Shown: positions 49,888-60,503, counted from the stretch's first letter. The stretch is 64,000 nucleotides of DNA from Winogradskyella haliclonae (GCF_014635865.1 NZ_BMDQ01000001.1:1302001-1366000), one strand, 5' to 3'. Translations and numbers: made by a program. The notes: a model not told the origin generated them from the letters alone.

Positions 49888-49895
49888 TATTTTTG
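49888..49895 (+). promoter_or_regulatory. -7 element before the cytosine methyltransferase
   Basis: TATTTTTG matches TAnnTTTG and lies 17 bases before the ATG at 49912. Confidence 0.5.
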
Positions 49896-49911
49896 TGTTT
49901 CAATTTTAGAA

Positions 49912-51177
49912 ATGTTGCAAAAAAATAAAATCAGAGTTGTAGAATTATTTGCCGGTGTCGGTGGATTTCGATTGGGTTTAGAGAAATTCAACAAAAAAAA
50001 ATCTGATTTGCAAGTCGAAGTCGTTTGGAGCAACCAATGGGAACCTTCTACAAAACGACAACATGCTTCTGAAGTTTACGTGGCTAGATTTGGAAAACTC
50101 AATCACTCCAATCAAGATATTGCTTCTGTAAAAATAGAAGATATTCCAGAGCACGATTTACTAGTTGGTGGTTTTCCTTGCCAGGATTATTCTGTAGCAA
50201 CAACACTTAAAAACTCTAAAGGTCTTCAAGGTAAAAAAGGTGTATTGTGGTGGGAAATTTATCGCATCCTAAATGAAAGCCAAGTAAAACCAAAATATCT
50301 CTTTTTAGAAAACGTAGATAGACTATTAAAATCACCATCGAAGCAACGAGGACGTGACTTTGCTATTATGCTAAAAAGTCTATCAGATTTAGGTTATGCT
50401 GTGGAGTGGCGTGTGATTAATGCTGCTGATTATGGAATGCCACAAAGACGACGGCGCGTATTTATTTTAGCCTATTTAAAAGGCACGCAACTTTACGATA
50501 ATTTAAATAAATCTGATACAGAAGATTGGATTTTGAAAGATGGTATTTTAGCAAAAAGTTTCCCTGTTGTATTTGAAAAAGATGACTATAAATTTCAGTT
50601 AAAAGATGATGTAAAAATCATTTCGGACACGTTTAATTTAGGAGGAAAATTATCACCCTTTAATATTAGTGGGCTTTATATTAATAATGAGGTTTACACT
50701 GTTAAAACAAAAACCGATTTTGAAGGTAAACGAACCAAACTCAAAGATGTTTTAGTTACTGATAAAGAAGTGTCTGATGAGTTTTATATTTCTGAAGATG
50801 ACCTCGATAAATGGAACTATCTTAAAGGTGCCAAAAAAGAAGTCCGTGAAACTAAAGATGGTTTTAAATATAACTATGCTGAAGGTGCCATGGTATTTCC
50901 TGATGCTTTAGATAATGCGTCACGTACTATAATTACTGGTGAAGGCGGAAAATCAGCATCGCGTTTTAAACATGTGATTAAGACAAAAAAAGGCTACAGA
51001 CGCTTAACACCTGTTGAATTAGAACGCTTAAATATGTTCCCTGATAATCATACACAGCTTGATGGTGTAACCAATACCAAACGTGCATTCTTTATGGGTA
51101 ATGCTTTAGTTGTTGGCGTTGTAGAAAAAATAGGAGAGACACTTTTTAATGCTATTTCAGAGGAAAAATCTGTTTAG
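49912..51177 (+). CDS. DNA (cytosine-5) methyltransferase, type II, 421 aa
   Basis: Motif I ELFAGVGGFRLGLE (residues 11-24), catalytic PCQ with Cys90 in GGFPCQDYS, ENV at 133-135, QRRRRVFIL at 178-186 and the C-terminal RRLTPVELERLNMFPDNH and GNALVVGVVEKIGE complete the m5C methyltransferase set. The target-recognition domain lies at about 200-350; target sequence not deducible. It converges with and overlaps the next gene by 26 bp; together they look like a restriction-modification pair. Confidence 0.93.
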   Translation: MLQKNKIRVVELFAGVGGFRLGLEKFNKKKSDLQVEVVWSNQWEPSTKRQHASEVYVARFGKLNHSNQDIASVKIEDIPEHDLLVGGFPCQDYSVATTLKNSKGLQGKKGVLWWEIYRILNESQVKPKYLFLENVDRLLKSPSKQRGRDFAIMLKSLSDLGYAVEWRVINAADYGMPQRRRRVFILAYLKGTQLYDNLNKSDTEDWILKDGILAKSFPVVFEKDDYKFQLKDDVKIISDTFNLGGKLSPFNISGLYINNEVYTVKTKTDFEGKRTKLKDVLVTDKEVSDEFYISEDDLDKWNYLKGAKKEVRETKDGFKYNYAEGAMVFPDALDNASRTIITGEGGKSASRFKHVIKTKKGYRRLTPVELERLNMFPDNHTQLDGVTNTKRAFFMGNALVVGVVEKIGETLFNAISEEKSV

Positions 51178-51769
51178 CTACACCCATTTCTATCAAATGC
51201 TTTAATCGAAGTTGGAGATTAATGGGTTGTTCAGAAAGCTGAGGTGAGAAATAGAGCAGACCTTCGGTTTTAGGGCATAGCTCTTCAATTTCGTTTTTAA
51301 GCTTTTTATCTTCAAAATTTCTTAAGTCCGCATCATACTCAAGTAATCGTTTTTTAGATAAGTTTCTTAATTCTAGGTGACTCAATAACTTCTTACGATT
51401 CACACTGGTGATGATACACTTTTTAAAACCTTGAGTTAGATCTTCTTTATCTTCAACATAAATTCCAGTAATCAAAAAATAATGCGTAGTGAGTTTGTTT
51501 TCGTCTAAAAGCCAACCTAATTTTTGCCCTCCATTTTTTAGATAAGACAGTTCAAAAGTAAAGGTCGGAAGACTTTTGTTTAGATAGTCTAGTTGTGCTT
51601 TTTCATCAATAAAAACAGCATCATTTTTAGGATAAATTAGATCCACACCCCGATGTTGAAGATTTAAATCTTCATTTCGTTCAAAATGTAAATTTAAGTT
51701 ATCATAAATTGTGTCGAGATATTCGCCAAGTAATTGTTCTTTATTTAGATCTCTTTTGAAATGAGACAT
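51152..51769 (-). CDS. Probable type II restriction endonuclease partner, 205 aa
   Basis: GVDLIYPKNDAVFIDEKAQ (residues 41-59) places Asp43 and Glu56-x-Lys in the spacing of a PD-(D/E)xK catalytic site. The N-terminal LLGEYLDTIYDNLNLHFER and remaining alpha/beta content fit a small restriction enzyme. The gene is convergent with the m5C methyltransferase and shares 26 bp with it, an arrangement typical of compact R-M systems. No family name is certain. Confidence 0.65.
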   Translation of the reverse strand: MSHFKRDLNKEQLLGEYLDTIYDNLNLHFERNEDLNLQHRGVDLIYPKNDAVFIDEKAQLDYLNKSLPTFTFELSYLKNGGQKLGWLLDENKLTTHYFLITGIYVEDKEDLTQGFKKCIITSVNRKKLLSHLELRNLSKKRLLEYDADLRNFEDKKLKNEIEELCPKTEGLLYFSPQLSEQPINLQLRLKHLIEMGVAKQIFPLK

Positions 51770-51801
51770 TTACCATCATTATTAATACTTAAATTTAATC
51801 A

Positions 51802-51809
51802 TATTTTTG
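51802..51809 (+). promoter_or_regulatory. -7 element before the TrmH-like gene
   Basis: TATTTTTG matches TAnnTTTG and lies only 4 bases before the ATG at 51814, so the transcript would have almost no leader. Confidence 0.5.
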
Positions 51810-51813
51810 CCAC

Positions 51814-52272
51814 ATGAATGATAACTTTACAAACGAGTTCTTTGGAATAGGTATTCAAAATGGAAAAACACCTGAAAACCTAGGTGTGCTTAGGCGTTCG
51901 GCTCAAAATTTAGGAGCTAGTTTTATTTTCACTATCGGAAATCGTTACGCCAAACAAGCAAGTGACACGCATAATGCTGTAAAATCTATGCCTTATTTTC
52001 ATTATGAGTCGTTTGAAGAATTCTTTAATAACTTACCAAAAGGTGCTCGTATTGTTGGTGTAGAGTTAACTGAAGAAGCAGAAGATTTAGAAACATTTCA
52101 TCATCCACGTCGATGTGTTTATTTATTAGGAGCAGAAGACCACGGCTTATCTAAGCAAGCCATTGAGAAGAGTCATTTTTTAGTAAAATTTAAATCGCAA
52201 TTGAGTCTTAATGTATCTGTAGCCGGAAGTATTGTGATGTACGATAGAGGAATAAACAAACCAAGGTCGTAA
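51814..52272 (+). CDS. TrmH/SpoU-family RNA methyltransferase, 152 aa
   Basis: The SPOUT motifs are present: N-term GIGIQNGKTPENLGVLRRSA (substrate-side N), GARIVGVEL, YLLGAEDHGLSKQAIE (the knot, motif 2) and LSLNVSVAGSIVMYDR (motif 3). The protein is single-domain, lacking the extra N-terminal RNA-binding part of some relatives. It methylates 2'-O ribose in tRNA or rRNA; the exact site is not determinable. Precedes era by 19 bp. Confidence 0.85.
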   Translation: MNDNFTNEFFGIGIQNGKTPENLGVLRRSAQNLGASFIFTIGNRYAKQASDTHNAVKSMPYFHYESFEEFFNNLPKGARIVGVELTEEAEDLETFHHPRRCVYLLGAEDHGLSKQAIEKSHFLVKFKSQLSLNVSVAGSIVMYDRGINKPRS

Positions 52273-52277
52273 CTTTG
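52270..52277 (+). promoter_or_regulatory. -7 element before era
   Basis: TAACTTTG matches TAnnTTTG and lies 14 bases before the era ATG at 52292; it overlaps the stop of the TrmH-like gene. Confidence 0.5.
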
Positions 52278-52291
52278 CAAAAAATATAAAT

Positions 52292-53173
52292 ATGCATAAA
52301 GCAGGTTTTGTAAATATTATTGGTAATCCTAATGTGGGTAAATCTACATTGATGAATGCTTTTATTGGTGAAAAATTGTCTATCATTACGTCAAAGGCGC
52401 AAACAACACGCCACCGAATTTTGGGGATTGTAAATGGAGAAGATTTTCAGGTTATATTAAGTGATACACCAGGGATTATAAAACCCGCTTATGAGTTGCA
52501 GTCTTCGATGATGGATTTTGTAAAATCTGCTTTTGAAGATGCAGATGTGTTGATTTACATGGTTGAGATTGGTGAAAAAGAATTGAAAGATGAAGCGTTT
52601 TTTAAGAAAATCACCAACTCTAAAATCCCTGTACTTTTACTTTTAAATAAAATAGATAACTCAAATCAACAACAATTAGAAGAACAAGCACAACTTTGGC
52701 AAGAGAAGGTGCCTAATGCTGAGTTTTATCCTATTTCTGCCTTGAATGGGTTTAATGTTCAGAATGTGTTTGATAGAATAGTTGAACTTTTGCCAGAATC
52801 TCCAGCATTTTATCCAAAAGACCAGTTAACAGATAAGCCAGAACGTTTTTTTGTTAACGAAGCAATAAGAGAAAAAATTCTTTTGCACTACAAAAAAGAA
52901 ATTCCATATGCGGTAGAAGTAGATACCGAAGAATTTTTTGAAGAAGATAGCATTATCAGAATTCGATCTGTAGTTATGGTAGAGCGCGAAACTCAAAAAG
53001 GTATTATCATTGGGCACAAAGGTTCTGCATTAAAAAGGGTTGGCATGGAAGCCCGAAAAGACTTAGAAGCCTTTTTTGGAAAACAAGTGCACCTTGAACT
53101 CTACGTTAAGGTAAATAAAAACTGGCGTAGCAATCAACAACAGTTAAGGCGTTTTGGTTATAACCAGAAATAA
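52292..53173 (+). CDS. era: GTPase Era, ribosome assembly
   Basis: G1 GNPNVGKST, Era-typical switch TTRHRILGIVNGEDFQ, G3 DTPG, G4 NKID and G5 SALNG, followed by the KH domain VRSVVMVERETQKGIIIGHKGSALKRVG. The total of 293 residues is usual. It binds 16S rRNA during 30S maturation. In Flavobacteriaceae era and der are often neighbours, as here (one short gene between). Confidence 0.95.
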   Translation: MHKAGFVNIIGNPNVGKSTLMNAFIGEKLSIITSKAQTTRHRILGIVNGEDFQVILSDTPGIIKPAYELQSSMMDFVKSAFEDADVLIYMVEIGEKELKDEAFFKKITNSKIPVLLLLNKIDNSNQQQLEEQAQLWQEKVPNAEFYPISALNGFNVQNVFDRIVELLPESPAFYPKDQLTDKPERFFVNEAIREKILLHYKKEIPYAVEVDTEEFFEEDSIIRIRSVVMVERETQKGIIIGHKGSALKRVGMEARKDLEAFFGKQVHLELYVKVNKNWRSNQQQLRRFGYNQK

Positions 53174-53187
53174 ATTCTGTGACATTC

Positions 53188-53700
53188 TTAGATAGAATGG
53201 ATACCCTCAGAATGTAATATCTCTCTCATAAAAGCATGTAGCTTATACATGTCAGGTTTTCCTTTGGCTTTTCCCATTCGTCCAATGAAGTAAAGTGTAA
53301 ACCAAACAACTACCATAAATAGAGTCAAAAAAAGAGGGATGGCATAAGATTCTCCTAAAGTCATATTGGTGTAAGCCCAAATACCAGAAGCAATAAATAA
53401 TCCAGCAACTAAAAAATGAAGAAACATAAACATCGTCCAAATTGTTGGATTAGGGCCAAAAAGACCGTAAATAGTAGCATGTGTTTTGTCTTTCTCATTT
53501 ATTTCTAAATGTAATTGAGGTGACCAATAATGCTGTTCTTGCTTTGGAAAGCGAATAAATACGTGATCATCTAATCGAGTAACGACAAAGTCAGACTGCT
53601 TTACTTTTTGCTCATCAAACCCAGCTAACAATTTCTCGTTAGTTGCTTCAACATCAAATTTAAAGCGTGGACGTAATACTATTTCGTTAGATAATGACAT
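53188..53700 (-). CDS. Hypothetical membrane protein, 170 aa
   Basis: ATG at 53700 (MSLSNEIVLRPRFKFDVEA) is chosen; a TTG-type longer start upstream is less likely. A soluble N-terminal half of ~90 residues (with VFIRFPKQEQHYWSPQLHLE) is followed by two transmembrane helices near residues 95-115 and 125-145 and a short basic tail. It seems to be conserved between era and der in this family, but I cannot name a function. Confidence 0.65.
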   Translation of the reverse strand: MSLSNEIVLRPRFKFDVEATNEKLLAGFDEQKVKQSDFVVTRLDDHVFIRFPKQEQHYWSPQLHLEINEKDKTHATIYGLFGPNPTIWTMFMFLHFLVAGLFIASGIWAYTNMTLGESYAIPLFLTLFMVVVWFTLYFIGRMGKAKGKPDMYKLHAFMREILHSEGIHSI

Positions 53701-53748
53701 AATAATACATAGTAGGTCTAAATTAAACATTTTCTTAAAAAGATAATG

Positions 53749-53756
53749 TTATCTTT
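53749..53756 (+). promoter_or_regulatory. -7 element before der
   Basis: TATCTTTG matches TAnnTTTG, 44 bases before the der ATG at 53801. Confidence 0.55.
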
Positions 53757-53800
53757 GCACCCGCTTACGGGATACGTAATGCAGAGTAAATCAAATAGAT

Positions 53801-55108
53801 ATGAGTAGTATTGTAGCCATTGTTGGGCGTCCTAATGTAGGTAAATCAACATTCTTCAACAGATTAATACAACGCCGAGAAGCCATTGTAGATGCTGTAA
53901 GTGGTGTAACAAGAGACAGACATTACGGGAAAAGTGATTGGAATGGTAAAGAATTTTCTCTTATTGATACCGGCGGATATGTCGTTGGAAGCGATGATAT
54001 TTTTGAAGCCGAAATTGATAAGCAAGTAGAATTAGCTATAGAAGAAGCTGACGCGATAATCTTTATGGTGGATGTCGAGAGTGGTGTAACAGGAATGGAC
54101 GAAGATGTTGCTGATTTATTAAGAAAATCTAAAAAGCCTGTATTTCTTACTGTAAATAAAGTTGACAATAACAAAAGAGCAGAAGATGCCGTAGAGTTTT
54201 ATTCATTAGGCCTTGGGGATTATTACACCATTGCAAGTATTAACGGTAGTGGTACAGGAGACTTATTAGATGCTTTGGTTGAAGCCTTACCTGATAATGA
54301 AGAAGAAGAAGTTGTAGATGAATTACCGCGTTTTGCAGTAGTTGGTAGGCCTAATGCCGGAAAATCTTCTTTCATAAATGCATTAATTGGAGAAGACAGA
54401 TACATTGTAACTGATATTGCTGGTACTACTCGTGATGCTATAGATACCAAGTACAACCGTTTTGGTTTTGAATTTAACTTAGTCGATACTGCAGGGATTC
54501 GCCGTAAATCTAAAGTAAAAGAAGATTTAGAATTCTATTCTGTAATGCGAAGTGTAAGAGCAATAGAGCATTCAGACGTTTGCTTGTTGGTTTTAGATGC
54601 GACTCGTGGTTTTGATGGACAAGTTCAGAATATCTTTTGGCTTGCAGAACGTAACAGAAAGGGTATTGTCATCTTAGTGAATAAGTGGGATTTAGTCGAA
54701 AAAGACACTAAAACGGCAAAAGAATTTGAAACTTATATCAGAAAACAAATTGCACCTTTTACTGATGTACCAATTGTTTTTATATCGGTATTAAATAAGC
54801 AAAGAATTTTTAAAGCTATTGAAACTGCTGTTGAGGTCTATAATAACAGATCTAAACGCATTAAAACAAGTGTTTTAAACGATGTGTTATTGCCAATAAT
54901 TGAGAATTATCCACCACCAGCATACAAAGGTAAGTTTGTAAAGATTAAATATATCATGCAATTGCCAACTCCACAACCTCAATTTGCATTCTTCTGTAAT
55001 TTACCTCAATACGTTAAAGAGCCATACAAAAGATACCTAGAGAATAAGCTGAGAGAAAAATTTGATTTTCATGGTGTGCCAGTAAGCGTATACATGCGTA
55101 AAAAATAG
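53801..55108 (+). CDS. der: GTPase Der (EngA), ribosome assembly
   Basis: Two GTPase domains in tandem: the first with [13 protein letters not shown] and DTGG, the second with [13 protein letters not shown] and DTAGIRR, followed by NKWD and a C-terminal KH-like domain ending [13 protein letters not shown]. The 435 residues match the family. It is needed for 50S maturation. Preceded by a TAnnTTTG element. Confidence 0.96.
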   Translation: MSSIVAIVGRPNVGKSTFFNRLIQRREAIVDAVSGVTRDRHYGKSDWNGKEFSLIDTGGYVVGSDDIFEAEIDKQVELAIEEADAIIFMVDVESGVTGMDEDVADLLRKSKKPVFLTVNKVDNNKRAEDAVEFYSLGLGDYYTIASINGSGTGDLLDALVEALPDNEEEEVVDELPRFAVVGRPNAGKSSFINALIGEDRYIVTDIAGTTRDAIDTKYNRFGFEFNLVDTAGIRRKSKVKEDLEFYSVMRSVRAIEHSDVCLLVLDATRGFDGQVQNIFWLAERNRKGIVILVNKWDLVEKDTKTAKEFETYIRKQIAPFTDVPIVFISVLNKQRIFKAIETAVEVYNNRSKRIKTSVLNDVLLPIIENYPPPAYKGKFVKIKYIMQLPTPQPQFAFFCNLPQYVKEPYKRYLENKLREKFDFHGVPVSVYMRKK

Positions 55109-55123
55109 TATTTTTACTAGGCT

Positions 55124-57556
55124 ATGATAAAATTGAGATTAATTCTTGCTCTACTTTTTGTTTCTGCAAGTACACTTTCTTTGTTTGCTCAAGATTTGCC
55201 ACCTGAGATAACAGCTACTGGTAATCAGGGTTATTGTCCTGGTACGCCAATTAACATTGTGACTAGTGTTAGTATTACAGATCCAGACATTGCAGATACT
55301 ACTTTAAATGAAATTTTTATTCAAATATCAGAAGGCTATGTAGCTGGCTTTGATAATCTAACTTTAGCAGGCGTCCATCCAAATATTATTGCAGATTGGC
55401 AACCTGCGCAAGGGCAATTAGTATTAAACGGGCCAGCTACTTTTGCTGAATTTGAAGCTGCAATTTTAGATATAGAATTTTCAACAACTCAAACTGTTTT
55501 TACATCAAATAGAAGTTTTTCTATCAATTTAGGAAATGCAAATTACTTACCATCTACAGACCATTACTATTTTTATGTGTCTAATCCTGGTATATCGTGG
55601 CAGAGTGCTAGAGATGCAGCAGCAGCTCAATTGTATTTTGGTTTACAAGGTTATTTAGTAACAATTACTACTCCTGAAGAATCACAATTAGCTGGAGAGC
55701 AAGCTTCAGGTACAGGTTGGATTGGAGCTTCTGACGAGGGTGCTGAAGGTGTTTGGCGTTGGGTTACAGGCCCAGAGGCCGGTATACAATTTTGGCAAGG
55801 TGCTGTAAATGGAACATCTGTTAATAATGAATTTTCTCTTTGGAATAATAATGAACCTAATCAATCAGGTAATGAAGATTATGCACATATAGTATCACCT
55901 ACATTAACTAATGCAATTCCGGGTTCTTGGAATGATTTAGCAGCATCGGGTAATCCAGACCCTAATAATCCTTTTCATCCTCAAGGCTATATTGTAGAAT
56001 TTGGAGGTTTACCAGGAGACCCTGATATCAACTTATCTGCTGCTACGATTATAAGAATGCCCCAGACATCTATTACTGACGCTGAAGGTTGTGAAGGCGA
56101 TGAATTTACTTTGACATTGACAACTAATACAGATGAAGTGATTTGGTATGATGGACCATCATCACCAAATGTCGTTAACATTGGAAATTCATATACAGCT
56201 ACGTTAAATGAAACTACTATATTTTGGATATCTGCTAGATTTATGGGATGTACAGCTGGAGGTAGGATGCCATTAACCGTTACTATCAATCCAACTCCTG
56301 AATCGAATGATATTACTATTCAGCAATGCGATGATGCTTCTGCTGATGGGATTTCAGTTTTTAATTTAGAGATTTATAGCGGTTTAATTGCAAATGCAAA
56401 TACGACTAATATTGTAAACTTTTTTGAAGATAGTCAATTCACAATTCCTATTAATGCATCGAGTTATACCAATACATCTAATAATCAAATTGTATATGCA
56501 AGAGTTTTAAATCCAACTTCTGGTTGTTTTGCCATTGCTGAAATTACTTTAAGTGTGTCGCTTCCAGCAATTGAAAATTTTGAGCTCTCAATATGTGATG
56601 ATGAGGAAGAAGATGGGTTTACTGAATTCAATCTTTCAGATTTAGATGATGAGATTTTAATAGGGCTGCCTGTTACAGCTCAGACATCATTTTTTCCGAC
56701 GTTTAATGATGCTTTATTGAACATTAATCAGCTTTCAAATACATACACTAATACAATGCCTAATAATGAAATAATTTTTGTTAAGGTTACAGATGGGCTA
56801 GCTTGTTTAGGAGTTTTTGAAGTTAATCTCGAAGTAAAACCGCTTCCTGAATTATTACCAGACGAAACGGTCATCTATTGTTTAGATACATTTCCTTCTA
56901 AGATTATACTAGATAGCGGTATTGTTAACGCTGTACCTAATAATTTTTATTACAATTGGTCGACTCAAGAAACTACGATACAAATTGAGGTAAATGAACC
57001 AGGAATTTACTGGGTCGATGTTACAGAAGTCGGTGGTTGTACCAATAGAAGAAATATTGAGGTTTTACCATCTAGTATTGCTGAATTTGACAATATTGAT
57101 GTTATTGATGGTATAGAAAATAATATAGTAACTGTAAATGTTTTAGGTAATGGCGATTATGAATTTTCGCTTACTTCCGAAAATGGTCCTTTTCAAGATT
57201 TAAATATTTTTGAAGATGTGCGTTCTGGTATCCAAACAGTATATGTTAGAGATAAGAATGGTTGCGGTGTTGTTTCAGAATCATTCCCAGTGATAGGGTT
57301 TCCAAAATTCTTTACGCCTAACGGAGACTCTAATAATGACTTTTGGACTATAGATGGTTTTAATGAAGAATTCTTAGCAAATTCAAGAGTACAAATTTTT
57401 AATCGCCATGGTAAATTAATGACCGAATTGTCTACGCAAAACCCAATTTGGGATGGTCGTTATAATGGCAATCTTATGCCATCTGACGATTATTGGTTTT
57501 TAGTTAGTTTACAAGATGGTCGTACTTTTACTAGACATTTTGCGCTAAAACGTTAA
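55124..57556 (+). CDS. T9SS-sorted lectin-domain surface protein, 810 aa
   Basis: A signal peptide (ILALLFVSASTLSLFAQ) is followed by a C-type-lectin-like domain at about 145-300 (WQSARDAAAAQLYFGLQGYL, GWIGASDEGAEGVWRWVTG, ending GYIVEFGG). Several PKD/Ig-like repeats come next (DGISVFNLEIYSGLI). The gliding-motility-associated C-terminal sorting domain begins PKFFTPNGDSNNDFWTIDGF and ends WDGRYNGNLMPSDDYWFLV. It is secreted through the type IX system and attached at the cell surface, likely binding polysaccharide. It follows der by 15 bp. Confidence 0.85.
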   Translation: MIKLRLILALLFVSASTLSLFAQDLPPEITATGNQGYCPGTPINIVTSVSITDPDIADTTLNEIFIQISEGYVAGFDNLTLAGVHPNIIADWQPAQGQLVLNGPATFAEFEAAILDIEFSTTQTVFTSNRSFSINLGNANYLPSTDHYYFYVSNPGISWQSARDAAAAQLYFGLQGYLVTITTPEESQLAGEQASGTGWIGASDEGAEGVWRWVTGPEAGIQFWQGAVNGTSVNNEFSLWNNNEPNQSGNEDYAHIVSPTLTNAIPGSWNDLAASGNPDPNNPFHPQGYIVEFGGLPGDPDINLSAATIIRMPQTSITDAEGCEGDEFTLTLTTNTDEVIWYDGPSSPNVVNIGNSYTATLNETTIFWISARFMGCTAGGRMPLTVTINPTPESNDITIQQCDDASADGISVFNLEIYSGLIANANTTNIVNFFEDSQFTIPINASSYTNTSNNQIVYARVLNPTSGCFAIAEITLSVSLPAIENFELSICDDEEEDGFTEFNLSDLDDEILIGLPVTAQTSFFPTFNDALLNINQLSNTYTNTMPNNEIIFVKVTDGLACLGVFEVNLEVKPLPELLPDETVIYCLDTFPSKIILDSGIVNAVPNNFYYNWSTQETTIQIEVNEPGIYWVDVTEVGGCTNRRNIEVLPSSIAEFDNIDVIDGIENNIVTVNVLGNGDYEFSLTSENGPFQDLNIFEDVRSGIQTVYVRDKNGCGVVSESFPVIGFPKFFTPNGDSNNDFWTIDGFNEEFLANSRVQIFNRHGKLMTELSTQNPIWDGRYNGNLMPSDDYWFLVSLQDGRTFTRHFALKR

Positions 57557-57719
57557 CACTAGTTAATACTATTTAATGTTTGTTTAAGATATATCTTACG
57601 ATATCTGTATAGATTTGTTTTTAAATTATTTACTGTTACAATTTAGTTAAAACTAAAACAATAGTTGTATAACTATAAAAATAGTTATAGTATTGAATTT
57701 AAATCTATCAATCAATCAA

Positions 57720-60503
57720 ATGAAACGAATATTTGTTCTCTTAGCTTTAATTTTTGCTGTACATGTATTTTCTCAACAAAAATCTTTTAAAATTGAAGGT
57801 TCACTTATCGCAGAAGATACTAAGACACCTTTAGAGTCTGCTACAGTTTATTTGCAACGTGTAAAAGATAGTAGTTTGGTAACGTATACAATTACCGATA
57901 AAGAAGGTAAGTTTTCCTTGCAGGATAAAACCTATGATAACTTTTTAAACTTGTTTATATCTTATGTAGGTTATTCGACCTATTCTAAGACAATAGCAAT
58001 AGATAAAGAGACTATTAATTTGGACCCTATTTCACTTAAAATAGATAACAATGCGTTAGACGAGGTAGTAATAAAAGCCACACCTCCAATTACAGTTAAA
58101 AAAGATACATTAGAGTTTAATGTGGCATCCTTTAAAACAAAAAAAGATGCTAATGTTGAAGATTTATTAAAAAAATTACCTGGTGTCGAAGTTGATGCTA
58201 CTGGTGCTATTACTGTTAACGGAAAACCTGTAAATAAGATTCTAGTAAATGGCAAACCTTTTTTTGGAGATGACCCGACAATTACAACACGTAATCTAAC
58301 CAAAGAGATTATAGATAAAGTTCAGATAACAGATACAAAAACCAAGGCGCAAGCTTTTGCTGGCGAAAAAGGAGATGACGAAAACAAAACGATTAATCTA
58401 ACAATTAAAGAAGAGAATAATAAGGGTGTTTTTGGACGTTTGTCTGCTGGAGCTGGAACCGATGAACGAAATGAGTTTGCAGGTCTTTTAAACCTTTTTG
58501 ATAATGATAGGCGTATAAGTGTATTGGCTGGAGGAAATAATATTAATTCTCCCAATTTTAGTTTTGGTGAAATAGAAAAAATGTTAGGAGGCGCTTCCTC
58601 AATATCTGTGAGTAGTAATGGTAATTTTTCAATTAATGGACGTTCCTTTGGTGGCGGTGGTCAAGGTATTATTACCTCTAGAAACGCAGGTGCTAATTAT
58701 GCAGATGTTTTGGCCAAAGGTTTTGATGTGTCTTCAGATTATTTTTATTCTCGTAGTAGTTCTGAGAATGATAGTAGAGTAGAGCGCGAAAATATTTTGC
58801 CTGATGCTCGTTTCTTTACCAACTCAACATCTCGCGAAACTTCAGATAATGATAATCATCGTTTTAATGCCGCTTTTGATATTGAGGTCGATTCAACATT
58901 TTTAATCAACATAACACCATCTTTTAACTATGTAAAGAATCAAGGTTTTAATAATCGTTTTGATGAAACTTTTGATGAAAATCAGGATTTAACAAATCAA
59001 TCTACATTTGAGTCTTTTTCCGATTCTGAAGTGAGAAGATTTAATACAGATGTAGACATAACAAAGCGCTTTGGTAATAACGGTAGTTTTTTAAAGTTTG
59101 CGTTCGAGACAGAATTTAGCGAAACGGATGGTGATGAGTTTCAAATTTCTGAAACATTGATAACGGATCCCAATGTCAATGATATATTAAGAAATCAGCA
59201 AATAACAAATAATTCAGATTTTAATAAATACCGTTTCAGTAGTACTTATCGGATACCTTTAATTGCAAAAAAACTCTTTTTAGATGCAAAATTGAGTCAT
59301 CTTTCAGAAGTTAGAAATAGCCAAAATTCTACTTTCGATTTTAACGATGCTACTTTAGAGTACGACTTGTTTAATACAGATTTAAGTTCAGATTTTAAGT
59401 TTACGAATCGCAGAACAACACCGAGTTTAGATTTAAGTTACCGAAAAGACAAACTAAGAGTGAGTCTAGAAGTAGGTTATGTGAATAGAACATTAGAAAA
59501 TGAAGACGCTTTAAGACCAACACTTAGTGCTAAAGAGCGTTTTAATGCTATAGAGTTAGATGGTAATTTTAATTATAGATTTAGTGATAAAGCCTCTTTA
59601 TATTCGGGATATAGCTTATCTAATAGACCGCCACAATTAAGACAATTACAAGCCTTCCAGGATGTGTCAAACCCATTAAATATCATAGTTGGTAACCCTG
59701 AATTAAATCCATCAAATGATTACAGAATATATATGGGTTTCAATAATTTCGATTTTCAAAAACGTACAGGCATTTTTCTTAACCTGAATGTCTCTACAAC
59801 CCAAGATGAAATTGTAACACGATCTACAGTAGATGAAAACTTTGTAAGAACAACGACTTATGACAATGTTGATGGTAATTATAGAATACGTGGTGGCGGA
59901 AGTTATAGAAAATCCTATAAAGTAGATTCTTTGCGTACTATAAAACTCAATTTTGGATTTAATGGCGGGATTAATAGACGTATTAATTTTAATAATGATG
60001 TAAAGTATGCATCTAATAATACCAATTTGGGACCAAGGTTTGGCGTGACATTTAATTGGAAAGATGTTATGGAAATTACACCAACTTATAACCTTTCATA
60101 TAATACGACGCGTTTCGATTTGGCTGACTTTGATAATCAAGAGTTTTTAACTCATAATTTAAGGATTAGAACAGCAATGTTTTTGCCTAAAAAGTTCGAA
60201 TGGCGAAATGATATTAACTATAATTACAATCCCAACGTGGCAGCTGGTTTTCAGAAGTTTTCATGGTTTTGGAATTCTACTTTAGCATATACTTTCCTTA
60301 AGGATAAAGCCACATTAACCTTAAAAGCATACGATATATTAAACCAGAATACTAATGCTCGAAGAGTAGCTACAGCAGATTATATACAAGATGCTCAGAG
60401 TACTGTATTACAACAATATTTTATGCTAAGCTTTAGTTGGAAATTTAATAGTCTAGGAAGCAAAGGAAAAACAGATTCTAATAGCTTTATAATTCTAGAT
60501 TAG
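57720..60503 (+). CDS. TonB-dependent-receptor-like outer membrane barrel protein, 927 aa
   Basis: A signal peptide (IFVLLALIFAVHVFSQ) leads to a carboxypeptidase-regulatory-like domain (FKIEGSLIAEDTKTPLESAT) at ~20-105. A plug-like segment (LPGVEVDATGAITVNGKP) and a long barrel of aromatic-rich strands follow, and the C-terminus ends in a beta-strand with FSWKF. It matches the outer-membrane beta-barrel family related to TonB receptors, possibly without TonB coupling. ATG at 57720 preferred over TTG at 57693. Confidence 0.85.
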   Translation: MKRIFVLLALIFAVHVFSQQKSFKIEGSLIAEDTKTPLESATVYLQRVKDSSLVTYTITDKEGKFSLQDKTYDNFLNLFISYVGYSTYSKTIAIDKETINLDPISLKIDNNALDEVVIKATPPITVKKDTLEFNVASFKTKKDANVEDLLKKLPGVEVDATGAITVNGKPVNKILVNGKPFFGDDPTITTRNLTKEIIDKVQITDTKTKAQAFAGEKGDDENKTINLTIKEENNKGVFGRLSAGAGTDERNEFAGLLNLFDNDRRISVLAGGNNINSPNFSFGEIEKMLGGASSISVSSNGNFSINGRSFGGGGQGIITSRNAGANYADVLAKGFDVSSDYFYSRSSSENDSRVERENILPDARFFTNSTSRETSDNDNHRFNAAFDIEVDSTFLINITPSFNYVKNQGFNNRFDETFDENQDLTNQSTFESFSDSEVRRFNTDVDITKRFGNNGSFLKFAFETEFSETDGDEFQISETLITDPNVNDILRNQQITNNSDFNKYRFSSTYRIPLIAKKLFLDAKLSHLSEVRNSQNSTFDFNDATLEYDLFNTDLSSDFKFTNRRTTPSLDLSYRKDKLRVSLEVGYVNRTLENEDALRPTLSAKERFNAIELDGNFNYRFSDKASLYSGYSLSNRPPQLRQLQAFQDVSNPLNIIVGNPELNPSNDYRIYMGFNNFDFQKRTGIFLNLNVSTTQDEIVTRSTVDENFVRTTTYDNVDGNYRIRGGGSYRKSYKVDSLRTIKLNFGFNGGINRRINFNNDVKYASNNTNLGPRFGVTFNWKDVMEITPTYNLSYNTTRFDLADFDNQEFLTHNLRIRTAMFLPKKFEWRNDINYNYNPNVAAGFQKFSWFWNSTLAYTFLKDKATLTLKAYDILNQNTNARRVATADYIQDAQSTVLQQYFMLSFSWKFNSLGSKGKTDSNSFIILD

